Positions 17,216 through 29,650 of a stretch of DNA of 64,000 nt are shown in pieces. The position numbers and the translations under genes are program-made. Position 1 is the first letter of the stretch, and each line of letters opens with the position of its first letter. The notes below the pieces were generated by a model. It saw nothing but the letters and a program-made list of their open reading frames with translations, was not told the DNA's origin and searched no databases. Origin of the DNA: Posidonia oceanica (Eukaryota > Streptophyta > Magnoliopsida > Alismatales > Posidoniaceae); assembly GCA_037176725.1 (NCBI GenBank), contig JAZBRS010000074.1, positions 63,058,001 through 63,122,000 of the forward strand, in the 5' to 3' direction.

Positions 17216-17608
17216 CTTATCACCCCCCCCGCGTGACTTCGTCCCAAAAGACGGAGCCCCGCATCCCTCCGCGTCTGGGAAAAGGTCCACCTCTCCCGTC
17301 GCTCCTTTGTGGCTTTTGGCTGTCCTTCTCTTCGTGGCAGGTCTGGACCTCTCGTCAAGCTCCACGGTGTGCCACAACGTCCTTCCTCAGCGTCGTCAAC
17401 ATCGCCAGCGTCACCCGCGTCGCTTCGGCCTCCCCGGTCGGTACTAACTCTAACACTAACTTTTGCATTGCATCCGCATCAGCATGCATCGCATACACTG
17501 CATCTCATCCATTTGCACCTGCACTTTGCATCGCGGCAACGATCCACGATGTTCGGCGCATCCGCCGAATAAGTGGCTCACGCCGATAGCAACCCTCTGC
17601 TCTCGCCG
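17216..17608 (+). other. Terminal 3' UTR of element 1
   Basis: Non-coding. It includes a run of TTGCAT-type motifs at 17460-17530 and a stretch (about 17530-17680) that is recognisable in the corresponding ends of element 4 (50549-50700, minus) and element 5 (60213-60400, minus). This marks a conserved 3' end common to three families. Confidence 0.65.
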
Positions 17609-17699
17609 GTCAAATGGGGTGTCCCGTCAACCCAGAGCAGCGGCCTCGCTTCGCTCGGCCTCGCTCAGGGAGGGGCATCTGTAGACACCCCATTTTGAC
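17609..17699 (+). promoter_or_regulatory. Polypurine tract inside a conserved inverted repeat
   Basis: PPT AGGGAGGGGCATC at 17667-17679 abuts the LTR start TGTAGACACC at 17680. TGGGGTGTC (17615-17623) and GACACCCCA (17684-17692) are perfectly complementary and enclose the PPT with a 60-nt spacer. The PPT primes plus-strand DNA. The inverted repeat is described in the findings. Confidence 0.85.
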
Positions 17700-20600
17700 A
17701 GGCTGGATCGTTTGGAGCCTTCCGGTGGCTGCTGGACCCGAACCCAGACCCAAATCCACACCTTCCTCTCCTTCTTTCCCCTCAAAACAAGTCCAAACTC
17801 AACCTAGGATTACCCCCCTTTCCCGAACCTGAAAACCCACCAAAATCCATAGGAAAACTCACCCCTGATGACTTAGCAAACCCACCAAAAAGCCTGCAAA
17901 ATCTCAAACCAGACCCTTCCCAAAAACCCTAGGAAACTTAGACAAAAATACCCTTTTTCTACACCTCAAAACCCCTCCAAAACTTCCTCAAAACCAAACC
18001 AAAACTCCAGGACCAGAACTAGAAACCCTAGACCCCGCACCCGCCAAATTTCACCCCTTTCCGAGACTCCTAAGCCCCCTTTTGTCTAGATTATCGTTTT
18101 CTCTCTCCGGGATTATCGTTTTCTCTCTCCTCTCTCTCTCCTGATTATCGTCTCTCTTTTCCTCCCCTTCTTGCCCTTTTTCTGGCTTGGCAGCGGGCCC
18201 CCTTTGTACTCCTACCCCTTCTCCACCTTATTCCTATTTTTATTTTATTTTCACCATTTTCCTTGAATTTTAAAAAATCTTTTCCCTCAAACCTATCTCT
18301 TTCCCCTTTTATCCCCTTTTTTCCCTTTTTCTCCTTCTTTTTCTTTTCTTCTTCTTTCTTTTGCAAAAACCCATGAAAATCCTTAAAAATCTGTAAAAAC
18401 CCAAGACATAAAAGAAACAAATCAGAATCCCAAGAAAAAGCAACTAAAAACATTAAATAAATAATTAAAAACCCAAACTTAATTAAATCAAGCTAAAAAA
18501 GAAAATCAAGCATGCAAACTAAAAAATGCAAAACAAACTAAAACAAAATACTGTAAAATCAACTAAAAAATTGAAATGAAATCAGAACCTACCAAAGATG
18601 AAAACCCCACTAAAAGAATTAAAAAACGAACCCTAAAAAGGAGAATCAGAAAATCAAACAATGAAACAAGTAATTAAAGGAGGTAAAAGACTTAACTTAA
18701 TAAACATAAGAAAGAAAACAACATAAGAGCCTAACTAAAAAAGGAAAAGAAAATACAGTTGAAAGACTTAAAATACTTGATCAAATCAGGAAAAATCCAA
18801 CTAAAAAATTTCAAGAAGAATTAACAAATGAAAATTAAAAACATAGGTCAAAAGACTTAAAGAGGGAAAACATAAAAGACTAGAACTAAAAGCCCAAAAC
18901 CCACTCAAAATAATATGAAAATAAATCCTAAAAATCCTAATTAACATCCTAAAATACTTAACAAGAAAACACGATTTTAAAAACAATTTAAAAGAATTTA
19001 ACCAACACTTAATCAAGTGGGAAATGGATTAAAAACAAAATAAAACCCTAAAACCCTAATCAAGCCTAAAACACACTAATTAACCTGAAAACGGTCATTA
19101 AAAATCCAGATAAACGCCTAACCTACAACCCAAGTCATCCCATATTTTTATTTATTTTTATCTTATTTTCTCCTATTTTTTCTTTCCATCTTTCTTTCTT
19201 TCTTCTTTTTTATTTTCCTTTTCTTCCTTACTGGGCTTATCAGCCTGTTCACCATTTTTCTCCTTTTTTTCAAAAATTCGGCCCGGCCCGCTGCTACAGT
19301 CGGTCGTCTTCCCCACCTTCTCCCGCGCCTGTCACCAGCTACAGTACACGCCGCCTGCGCTCCTGCCGTTCTGCCCCGACCTGTCGCCTCCTGCCCAAGC
19401 CAGGCACGCGCCGAAGCGTCGTCCTTGCACCTGCCATCGCCTCTCCGCAGCATTCATTGGTCGCAGACCTGCAAAGCTAAAGGAGGAGTGGTCAGGACTC
19501 AGGACGAGGAGGAGGGGAAATCAGGGTGCATTTCAGGGGGAAAGGAGAGGAGAGTTGATAGGAGTTGATCCGGGGAAGAGAGGAGAGGGTCCGAGAGCGA
19601 TTCCCAGCAAGTGAGAGCCCGATTCTTCCTCTGAAACCGACCCAGAACACCCGACCTTCCGCTCTTCCTTCCACAACAAACCAGAGCATCAAACACCTCC
19701 AAAAATCCTCCAGAATTCCTCCCCCAACTTCGCCGAAGCCTCCTGCAATCCCTCCCTTCCTTCCCGCGCAGAAACGGCCCAGCTTCTCGCCTGAATCCAC
19801 CCGAAACTCAACCAGAACCCATCTCGAATCCTTTCTGAAATTCCCCGCACTTCAGTCCACCGCATCCTCCCAAACTCCGCCCAGACACTCGCCGGACAAC
19901 CACCTTCCAGAAGCCCCCGACCTTCAGCCCTCTCTCCCACCACCGGCAAAGAACTCCACCACAAACACTTCGTCCCAGTTCCGTCCAGAATCCACTCCAC
20001 CGGCAAACTCCACACACAGCCTCCAAAATCGCAGTTCGACCCCTCAGATCCGCTCCCCGAACCTCCAGCAAGCCATCGGTGCCCTCCATCCGGCCCTGAG
20101 ACCAGGGAACACCCCGACCCACCTGCTGCAACTTCCAGCGTACCCACCGGAGCCGAATCCTTCTCCGGGCTGCAGAACTCCATCCCAGGCGTCTAGCGAG
20201 CACCGGAGGACTCTTCGAAGCAGGTCTGAACGCTCGCGGGCCGTCGACAACTCCTCCGTCAGCCGGACGAGCCTCACCGGCATCTGCAGAACAAGCCGAC
20301 GTCGGGAGGACGCCTCGGCCACCCAAACAGGTAACCGCTAACCTCCCTGGCACCCTCTCCCTCCTCTGATGCTTCTCCGCCGATCAGAGCCAGATCTCCA
20401 GCCCTCCTGCTCCAGCTGCGCCTCGCCGGTCCGACCTTCGTCTCCGGCGCCGGTCACCTGTCTCCCGGGCCCTCCGGCCACTGGAACGCTGCTCCGGCAC
20501 CCTCCACGGCTCCGCACGGTCGCCGACAGTCCCCTCCGCCCTCCTGCGTGCCTGCGCGCGCCCTGGGCCGGCGGTACTGGGCTCCGGCGGTCTCTGCTAC

Positions 20601-23450
20601 AGTGCCTCCCCACCGCCGGCAAGGCACTGTTCATTTATTTCTTCGTTAGTATAGTTTTAGGTGTGAATATTGCAGATCTGGTTTAAGTTCTTCAATTTTT
20701 ACACTTTAGTCCTTCTGTCATTTATTTTGCTTAGTTTTCAATTATATACTATGCTAAATTGCTGTTTTTATTTCCATTCTTCAGTATTTTCTAATCAGTC
20801 CTTTTACTGTGCATTCTAGTTGTAATTTTTTACGTTTTGGCCCCTCTGCTTTTAATTTTTGCACCCAGGTCCCGCAGCAGTTCATTTAATTTACATGCAT
20901 TGATTTTGCCATATTACATTGCATTCTGAGCCCCTGCTTTTTCTCATTTTTGCATTTTCATCCTCTGCACTGTAGAACTTAGGTTTAATTTTTAATTTCT
21001 GCTTGTTGCATTGCATATCTGCCCCCCTGATTTTTCATTTTTGCATGTAGGTCCATTTTAAATGGACAGTAACTCTTGCATGCATTTTTAGCTTATTACA
21101 TTGCATTTTTGACCCTGATCTTTTTAAAAAATCACATTACAGTCCTGTAATCTATTTTTCAGAGCATGTTTTGCATATAAAATTGCATATTTGACCCCTG
21201 CATGATTTGAAAATTACACATAGAGCCTTGCATCTTTCAAAAACCATGTAAAAAGACTGTTTTGCCCCTAAGTTGCATTTTAGCCCCCATGCTTGCAAAA
21301 ATTGCATGTAGACCCTCCACTTGCATTCCCGGACTCCTCAGAACCCCTGTTTTCTGGGAAATTTGCATTTTAGCCCCCTTTCCTTCTTCAAAAATGCTTT
21401 TAAACCCCTGTTCTTTCCAAATCGTTTCCTTTATCTTTTCTTGCTTTGCATTGCATTCTGCATTCATTTAATCTTGCATTTAAGCTCCCCTTTGCATACA
21501 CTAAGCACTTTTAACTCCCCTTCACTCGGGAGGACCTTCAGCACACCCCTAGGACCCCCTGGACACTTAGATCTGTTCTTCTCCCCTGTTCTGGTCCTTC
21601 CGCTCCGAAGCTGCGATATCTTCCAATTCGACCGTTGGATCTCCTCAAGTAAGCTGCCCAGGCGACCGCAGCGAAGCGCTCTTCAGCATGGACCAAGCAG
21701 ATCTCCGATCAGACTCCCGGATCTCCAGGTATGTCCTCCTGAACCTCTGCACTGCATTCATTTGCATGCCATTCGCACCGTTTTGCGTGCCCTTTAGTTT
21801 TTTCGCCTCGTTTTGCGTGCAGTCTTGTTTTCTCGCACCGTTTTGCGTGCCCTTTGGTTTTTTTTGCCTCGTTTTGCGTGTTTTCCAGTTTTCTCGCTCC
21901 GTTTTGCGCGCCGCCTCTTTGTCTTGCACCGTTTTGCGTGCCCTTTAGTTTTTTCGCCTCGTTTTGCGTGTTTTCAAGTTTTCTCGCTCCGTTTTGCGCG
22001 CCGCTTCTTTGTCTTGCACCGTTTTGCGTGCCCTTTAGTTTTTTCGCCTCGTTTTGAGTGTTTTCAAGTTTTCTCGCTCCGTTTTGCGTGCCGCTTCCCT
22101 GTCTTGCACCGTTTTGCGTGCCCTTTAGTTTTTCTCGCCTCGTTTTGCGTGTTTTCAAGTTTACTCGCTCCGTTTTGCGCGCCGCCTCTCTGTTTTGCAC
22201 CGTTTTGCGTGCCCTTTAGTTTTTTTCGCCTCGTTTTGCGTGTTTTCAAGTTTTCTCGCTCCGTTTTGCGTGCCGCTTCCTTGTCCTGCATCGTTTTGCG
22301 TCCCCTTTAGCTTTTTCGCCTCGTTTTGCGCGCAGTCTTGTTTTTCCGCTCCGTTTTGCGTGCCTTCAAGTTTTCTCACTCCGTTTTGCGCCCCGCTTCT
22401 TTGTTTTGCACCGTTTTGCGTGCCCTTTAGTTTTCTCGCCTCGTTTTGGCGCAGTCTTGTTTTCTCGCTCCGTTTTGCGTGCCTTCATGTTTTATCACTC
22501 CATTTTGCGCGCCGCTTCTTTGTTTCGCTCCGTTTTGCGTGCCCTTTAGTTTTCCCGCCTCGTTTTGCGCGCAGTCTTGTTTTTCCGCTCCGTTTTGCGT
22601 GCCCTGGTGTTTTCTTGCCCAGTTTTGCGCTCTTCTTTCGTTTTCTCGCACGGTTTTGCGTTCTTGTTCCATTTCTTGCCCCGTTTTGCATGTCAACCCT
22701 GTTCTCGCATCTTTTTGCATACTTCTTTCGTTCCTCGCACTGTTTTACGCCGTTTTCCCTTGCATGTCGATTGCATTGCATGGTTTTCTCGCTGTTTTGT
22801 TTTATCGCCCGCATTTGCATATAGGGCGGTGATGCTTACTGTCCGGAGTTCTCACGAGCCAGGTTTCGCCCGGTTCGGAACACAGACAGCGTTGCTGAGC
22901 GCTTAGATTGCACGTTTACTTCCTTGCATCGTTTTCCATCACTTAGAGCACACCTTTGAGCATTTAGACAGGCATTCATTGGCACTTAGGCATTCAAAGT
23001 CTGCATTTCCCTGCATATGCGAGCGTAAGCCTAGAAAGACCGATTCTCGGGCGTGTCGGGGGTGCCTAACACCTTCCCCGCGCGTAACAGGAGTCCTTAC
23101 CCTCTCTTGGCCCGCAATGACCATATTGCCCTTGTCCTAGGCACGAGTCACATCATTTGCATTCATTTGCATCTTATTTCTTTTGCATTGCTTTGCTTTG
23201 CATCTTCTGCTTGGTTTTGCGTGATTATTCGCGCATTTCCCCGGTTTTCCTCGTCTTCCGGTTTAATAGACTTGGTGGCGACTCCGATTTTGTCTTATCT
23301 TCTTCTTTTCTTTCCCTTTTTCCCTCTTTTAAATGTTTTCGAGTTAGGTCTTCCTTCTCGGACATAGCCACTTATAGTGAGCCTGATTCTGATCGGTGCA
23401 CGCGAGCTTTGGCATCGTGCATGGACGATCCGAACACCGGGATTACTACA
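17680..23450 (+). repeat. 3' LTR of element 1 (complete, 5771 bp)
   Basis: TG...CA ends, starting TGTAGACACCCC after the PPT and ending TTACTACA. Regions: an A/C-rich start with GAAAACCC motifs (17680-18060); a pyrimidine-rich module with ATTATCGTTTTCTCTCTCC (about 18090-18170); AAAA-rich DNA (18400-19140); a GC-rich part (19270-20640) whose proline/serine-rich frames I do not accept as genes; a T-rich, TTGCAT-rich part (20640-21500); a CGTTTTGCG array (21772-22740); and the conserved 3' end. Homology with the LTR fragment at 23451-28155 is clear at the start and in the interior. Confidence 0.95.
21772..22740 (+). repeat. Tandem array of about 60-bp units in the 3' LTR
   Basis: Homologous to the array at 925-1780, with a net 120 bp more near its start and a single-base deletion near 22447. 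Different unit types are gained in each copy, so the array changed after insertion, when the LTRs were identical. Confidence 0.88.
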
Positions 23451-26400
23451 CCCACTAAACCGCCCCACGATGTGCCTCGCACGCTACCCAAAGCTCGCGA
23501 TGCGATCGGATCGTGGAAAAGGGGGAAGGAAGTCGCAATAAGTGGTGAATCCAGGGGAAACACAACACAAAACACTTAGGAATACGCGAAACGAGGAACG
23601 GAGTTGGTAGATAAGAAGAGGAAGTCCTATTCTACATGCTCGAGGAAACAAAAAGCGAAAACGATGCATGCGATGCAAATGGTATGCAAATGAGTGCTGT
23701 GCAGGGGTTCAGGAGGACATACCTGGAAAATCTGCGGCCTGATCTGAAATCTGCTTGGACCATGCTGAAGAGCGCTTCGCCGGGGTCGTCTGGGTAGCTT
23801 GTATGAGAAGATCCAACGGCCGGATTGGAAGATATCTCAGCTCCAAGGCAGAGGGGCCAGAACAGAGGAGAATAATGGATCTAAGTGTACAGGAGGTCCT
23901 AGGGGTGTGCAAACAGGTCCTCCCATGTGAATGGGAGCTAATGATACTTAGGTGTGTGCAAAGGATGCCAAATGCAAGACTATATGAGTGCAGATGCATG
24001 CAGAATGCAAGAAAATGCTTAAGGGGATTTTTAGAAAATTGAGGGTTTAAAATGCAATTTTTGAAAAGATGGGGGTCTAAATGCAAAGATTTTGAAAAGT
24101 TTGGGGCTTTCATGCAAGGATTTTGAAAAAAGGAGGGTCTACATGCAATTTTGCAAAGGACAGGGTTTAAAATGCAATTTTTCAAGATGGGTATGCATCA
24201 GGGCAAGTTTTGAAAACATGTGGCAGATTAAGATGCAATTTTGAAATCATTAGGGTCCAAAATACAATTTTTCCAGAAAAACTGGGTCCTAAGTAGTCTA
24301 GGAATGCAAATGGGGGACCTACATGCAATTTTTCAAACATGTGGGGCTGAAATGCAATTTTTGAAGCAAAATATGCATTTAAATGATTTTTATAAGCATG
24401 CAGAGGACCTATGTGCAATTTTTCAAACATGCAGGGTCAAAAATGCAATTTTTGAAGCAAAATATGCATTAAAAAGACAGACAGAGGACTGGCATGCAAT
24501 TTTTAAAATATGCAAGGTCAGAAATGCAATTTAATAAGCTAAATATGCATTTAAATGGCTACTGTGCATTAGAAAAGGACCTATATGCAAAAATCAGAAA
24601 ACAGAGGGGGGAGAAATGCAATGCAACAAGCAAAAATGAAAAATAAAACCTAAGTTCTACAGGACAGAGGACCAGAATGCAAAAGCAGAAAACAAAAGGG
24701 ACCTGGAATGCAATTTCATATGGCAAAGATCATGCATTAAATCTAATTAAACTACTGCAAGACCTAAGTGCAAAAATCAAGATCTGGAGGGCCAAAGTCT
24801 AACTTATTACTGAAGGAAAGCACAGTAAAAGGATCAGAAAGCAAATAAGGAGAACTACAGACATTTCATGCAATTTAATATAGTTTTAAATCAGAAATCA
24901 GCAGATTAAATCAAATAAAGGACTGGAATGCAAAATAACAAGAACTCAGACCAGAAATGCAATATTGGCAAAAAAACTTAGCTAAAGAAAAATAAAGGAA
25001 CAGTGCATGGCCGACGGCCATGGACACTGTAGCAGCAAGCTACCAGCATCCATGAACGCCGGCACAGGGATGCTGGGGCAGCGCAGACCGGCGGGGAAGC
25101 ATCTCCAGGTCCTGACGGAGGTCGGACGACGTTCGGCGGAGCTCGACGCGGGCTGGAGCGAGCCAGAGAGGCCACCGGAGGTCTGCAGAGTTTCAGAAGG
25201 GCACTCCAGGCGATCGACGCGACGGCGCGGCGATCTGAAGGCCGGAGCGTGCTCCTGAGGCTCGTGCGGACCTGAGGCAACTGCTGGAACGCCGTTCTGC
25301 TGACCGGAACGGAGGGACGCATGGAGAGGCTCGCCGGAGAAGACGACTCTGACCGGAGCTGACTCGGCGCAGGAGCGAAGAGAATCCTATTCTAAGGGGG
25401 GGAAAAGCAAGAGGGGAAGAAGATTATGCTAAAGGAACAAAAGTTTACCTGCTTCCGTGGCTGGGAAGTCCTCCCGACGCAGGCGGTTTCAGAGGTCGCC
25501 GGTGGAGCTCGTCCGGTGAGAGGAGGGGGCGTCGATGGCTCGGGAAGGCTCGGATCTCCTCAGAGCGACCCTCCGGAGCTTCCTGGATGTCTGGAAGGCT
25601 GCTGCGAAGACCGGCGGATGAATCGGCAGATTTTGGGTTCACAGAGGCAGCCGGAGACCGGGGGGGTGTCCGCTGCTCCTCGGGCCGGATGGGTCCTTCT
25701 GGAAGGTTGCTGGATGACTGGTGAAGGATTCTAGGCAGTTGAATTGGATCGCGGGAGGCTGTGGGTGGAGTTTGCAGATTGGTCGATTTTCTGGTCAGAG
25801 AGGGAGGTAACTGTTTGTGGTGGAAGGTTCGGCCTGTGAGGGTGGAGAAGGCTGAAGGCTGGGTGGCTTGGAGAGGTGGAGTTCAGGCGAGTATCTGGGA
25901 AAGGTTTGGGAAGATTGGAAGGTCTGTGGTGGTGGCAATTTCAGATGGGTTGGAGTTGGGTTCTATGGTGGAAGTTCAGGTGAACTGAGGGTGTTTTCGG
26001 GGGTGGAAAGGCCGTGGAAGAGTGGAGGAGGAATGCTGGGATTCTAGGTGGATTTGGGGGATGAAATGGAAGAGAATTGATGGCTGGAACGGGCTTGGTT
26101 TCTGAGGAAAAAGAAGGGGCAATGCTGCGGAAATCAGAGGGAAAAGAAGGAGAAGTTTTGCTGGGGAATTCTCTCTAGATTTCAGCTCTCTCTCTCGGAT
26201 GGCAAAAGGGCACTGAAGGAGCGGAGGGCGAGGCTTTTTATCTGCTGCTCCCGACTTGCTCGCGCGCTCGTGGAATTCGAATTCCACCGGCGCCGTCCAC
26301 TACAGATGAGGGAGACAAGCGGCGAGGGAGACAGGCAGTTAAAGCCTCCCGGAAAAGGTGCTGAAAGAAGAGGAGACTGAGGCGAACTGGTGCTGATCTG

Positions 26401-28155
26401 ACGGAGGGGGAGAATCGAATTCAAAAAGGAGAGGGAGTGCTGTAGGCTCGCGGGAGGAGAAGGAAAAGAGCAGAGGAAGAAGAAGGAAGAGGAAGAAGGA
26501 GGGAAGCGGGCCGGGCCGCGAACCGGAGGAGAAAATAAAAAAGAAAAAAGAAAGAAGGAAGGGGTGGACGGGCTGGATTGGGCCCAGCAGAAAAAAGAAA
26601 AAGAATAGGAAGAAAGGGAGAAAGAGAGGAGAAAAAGAGGAGAAATAAATTAGGTAAAAATAAAATAAAAATAGGTAAAAATATTAGAATGATTGTGTTG
26701 TGAGTCAGGATCTTGATTAAATTTTTAATGACTGTTTTTAGTTGATTAATTCTGATTTTAGAGGGGTTTTGGGTTTGATTAGGGTTTTAAGGGTTTTCTT
26801 CGTTTTTTAATTTGTTTTCCATTTTGATTAAGTGTTTGTTAAGCCTTTTAAGTTATTTTTTAATTGTGTTTTTCTTGTTAAGCATTTGGGATGTTAATTA
26901 GGATTTTTTTAAGATTTATTTTTGGATTAATTAGAGTGAGTTTTGGCATTTGATTTTAGTCCTTTTAGGATTCTTCTTAAGTCTTTTTTGAATTATGTTT
27001 TTGATCTTATGTTTGTTAAGTTCTTTTGATGTTTTTTAGTTAAGTTTCTCTTGTTTAATTAAGTGTTTTTAAGTCTTTAATTGTTTCTCTCTTTTTTTTT
27101 TAGTTAAGTTTTTAAATTGTCCCTTTTTAGGTTTGTTAAGTTAAGTTTTTTTTCATTAATTATTTGTCTTAGTGTTTTTAATTGTTCTACTTCTTCTTAG
27201 GGTTTGTTCTTAGATTATTTTGATAGGGTTTTCACTTTTGATTGGTTTTGATTATATTTTAGTTTTTTCCTTGATTTTACAGCATTTTCTTCTGGTTATT
27301 TTGTATTTTTTTAGGTTACATTCCTTGGTTTTCCATTTTAGCTAATTTTAGTTGGGTTTAGGTTCTTAATTGTTTGTTTAGTATTTTTAATTATTTTTCT
27401 TAGGGTTCTGGTTTGTTTCCCTTTTGTTTTAGAGTTTTAGAGATTTTTAAGAGTTTTTTATGGATTTTAGCAAAAGAAGGAAAAAGGAAAAGAGAAGGAA
27501 GAAGAAAAAGGAAAAAGGAGGAATAAAGGGGAAAGAGATGAGTTGGAGGAGAATAATTTTTTAAAAGTCAGGGAAAATGCTAAAAATAAGGTAAAAATAG
27601 AAATAAGATAGAGAAGAGATAGAAGCACAAAGGGGGCCCACAGCCAGGCAAGAAAAAGAGAGAGAAGGGGATGAAAAGAAGGAAGATAATCAGGAGAGAG
27701 AGGAGAGAGAAAAGAATAATCCAAGAGAGAGAAAAGGATAATTTAGGTAAAAGGAAGGCTTAAAAGTTTTGAAATTGGGTGAAAATTGGGGAGTGTGTAG
27801 CCTAGGGTTTCTAGTGTTGGTTCTAGGGCTTTGGTCTGATTTTGAGCAAGTTTTGGAAGGGTTTTGAGGTGTAGAAAAAGGGTGGTTTCACCTAAGTTTT
27901 CTAGGGTTTTTGGGAATGATTTTGGTTTGAAAGTTTCTAAGTGTTTGGGTAGGTCTGCTAAGTAGGGGTTGATGGGTTTTCCTATGGTTTTTGGGCAGGT
28001 TTTGGGCTTGGGAAGTGGGTGTAGGCTTAGGTCAAGTTAGGCTAGTTTTGAAGGGTGAGATGAAGAGGGTTGGGGGTTGGTTTGACCTAGGTTTAGATCC
28101 AGAAGGCCCCAGAAGGTCCCAATTGGTCCGAGCCTGTCAAGATGGGGTGTCAACA
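23451..28155 (-). repeat. LTR fragment of an element-1 relative (minus strand), split by element 1
   Basis: On the minus strand it starts TGTTGACACCCC at 28155 and shares with the element 1 LTR the GACAGGCT start, the CATAGGAAAAC stretch, the GC-rich interior (24975-26520) and the segment before the CGTTTTGCG array (about 23690-23790). It stops in CGGTTTAGTGGG at 23451; the intact homologous LTRs at 37940 and 55670 continue past this point, so element 1 cut it here and its remainder should lie left of the window. 26600-27460 is T-rich with TTAGGGTTTT-like motifs. 27470-27740 is GAGAGAA-rich and includes GGGCCCAC. No genes. Confidence 0.88.
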
Positions 28156-29650
28156 GATGGTCTTCGAGTTCCCAGGACTTGGCAATCATGTCATCCATGT
28201 AGACCTCCACTTCTTGGTGCATGTGGTCGTGGAACAAAGTCGTCATCGCCCTTTGATAAGTTGCCCCAGCATTTTTTAGCCCAAATGGCATTACTCTATA
28301 GTAGAAGACTCCCCAGGGGGTGATGAAGGATGTCTTTTCCATGTCTTCTTCTGCCATTTTAATCTGATTGTAGCCTAAAAAATCGTCCATGAAAGATAGC
28401 ATCTTGTGGCCTGCTGTATTGTTCACCAGGACGTCTATGTGCGGCAAAGGAAAGTCGTCCTTGGGACTGGCTTTGTTCAGATCTCTGTAGTCGATGCACA
28501 TGCAGACCTTTTCATACTTTTTAGGCACGGGCACGACGTTTGTGAGCCATTCCGGGTACAGGACGACCTTGAGGAAGCTGACATTGTACTATTTCATAAT
28601 TTCCTCCTTGATCATCAACAGCCACTGCGATCGCCATCTCCTGAGCTTCTGTTTAACTAGCTTCACATCTGGTTCTAGTGGTAGTGTGTGTACCACTATC
28701 TCGACATCTAAGCCGACCATATCATCATAGCTCCAAGCGAAGACGTCTGCATATTCGTGAGGAATGCAATGAACTTTTCCCGGGCTTGGGGGGACAATTT
28801 GGCTCTAATACGGACCTGCTTGATTTCCTCAGCCGTGCCGATGTTGATGATCTCTGTTTCCTCTTTGACGTGTAGGTTTGGTCCTTCTGGATCATCGCCG
28901 AAGGGTTGGAACTCAAGCAAAGATTCGTCATTCTCTTCTATGCTTGCATCCTCCTCCTTATAAGCTATGAGTTCCGAGAGGATCTCCTTCTTGAAGGTCG
29001 GGTTGGTGACATCGAAGGAGCAAATTTGTTCAGCATCCTGGCCCTGATGGCGCTTTAGGATGGTCACGCTGACTCACGTGTTTCTGTATGCCTGCTGCAT
29101 GGGCTCAACTTTGGTCGCTTTTGGCTCTGCTGGTTGTCCAAGTCTTTCTGCCTCTATTGTCTCTACTGCTGCTGCTGTTACTGTCACTGCATTCTCTTCC
29201 GCATTTCCTGATGTACTGGTGGGGGGGTGTCTTGATCTGGTAGCTGTCTCTCAGCAGGTTGGTGGGACTGCTTCTGCCTGCTGTGCCGCCTGAACGGGGC
29301 AAGTGCTGTATAAACCACCTAGACCCACCTCCTGGCTACGAGGTGATTAACTCAGATGGTCTAGTGAGTGATGGAATTGTTGTTTCTTCCAGGGCCATAA
29401 TGGATGGGTGGTCCTGTTGCCTGGGGGGATGTGCGGGTATCTGATCTGTAACCACCGCCTTCCCTTTCCTCGCGGCGTCCAATTCGGCGGCATCTTCTAC
29501 AAATATTGCCAGCTGCTCCTGGAATAATAACTCTAAGTCTTCGAGCGTGTCCTCCCCTTGCGCCTCCATGACAGCTCGCTCTTCTTCGTCGGGAGCGAGG
29601 TCGACAAGGTAGGCATTGCACGGCTCATATGCCTGCTACTCCTGATTTCC
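28156..29650 (-). pseudogene. pol: Element 2 pol: end of linker and truncated reverse transcriptase
   Basis: From the right: acidic linker pieces (near 29570-29340), LKRHQGQDAEQICSFDVTNP at about 29060, then RT with CIDYRDLNKASPKDDFPLPH, MDDFLGYNQI, PFGLKNAGATYQRAM and the catalytic motif as YMDD (near 28215). The RT ends at WELEDH, about 12 codons past the active site, and runs straight into the LTR start. The first RT block is disturbed (a stop and a changed frame near 28540-28590). Deletion of the thumb, both RNase H domains and integrase makes it non-functional. Confidence 0.88.

Larger units (their letters stand above)
1..23450 (+). mobile_element. Element 1: giant Tat/Ogre-type Ty3/gypsy LTR retrotransposon, 5' end outside window
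   Basis: The segment 1-2487 recurs at 20845-23450, giving two direct LTRs around a 15.2-kb internal region. Seen: PBS at 2489, gag, protease, RT, RNase H, second RNase H, integrase, an extra ORF, PPT at 17667 and an LTR with TG...CA ends. The domain order and the dual RNase H are typical of the Tat clade; LTR size and total length (about 26-27 kb if the missing part of the 5' LTR matches the 3' LTR) point to an Ogre-like member. The right flank CCCAC is the candidate target-site duplication, but its mate is outside the window. The flank is itself an LTR in the opposite orientation (23451-28155), so this element inserted into an older relative. LTR copies differ by only about eight substitutions in roughly 2.5 kb that I could spot, apart from array-length changes, so insertion is recent. 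Confidence 0.95.

Noticed and set aside
19565..20341. 258-codon proline/serine-rich frame and antisense frames in the element 1 LTR
   Set aside because: GC-rich U3 sequence with open frames on both strands, no domain, and the homologous part of the LTR at 24975-26500 does not keep the frame.
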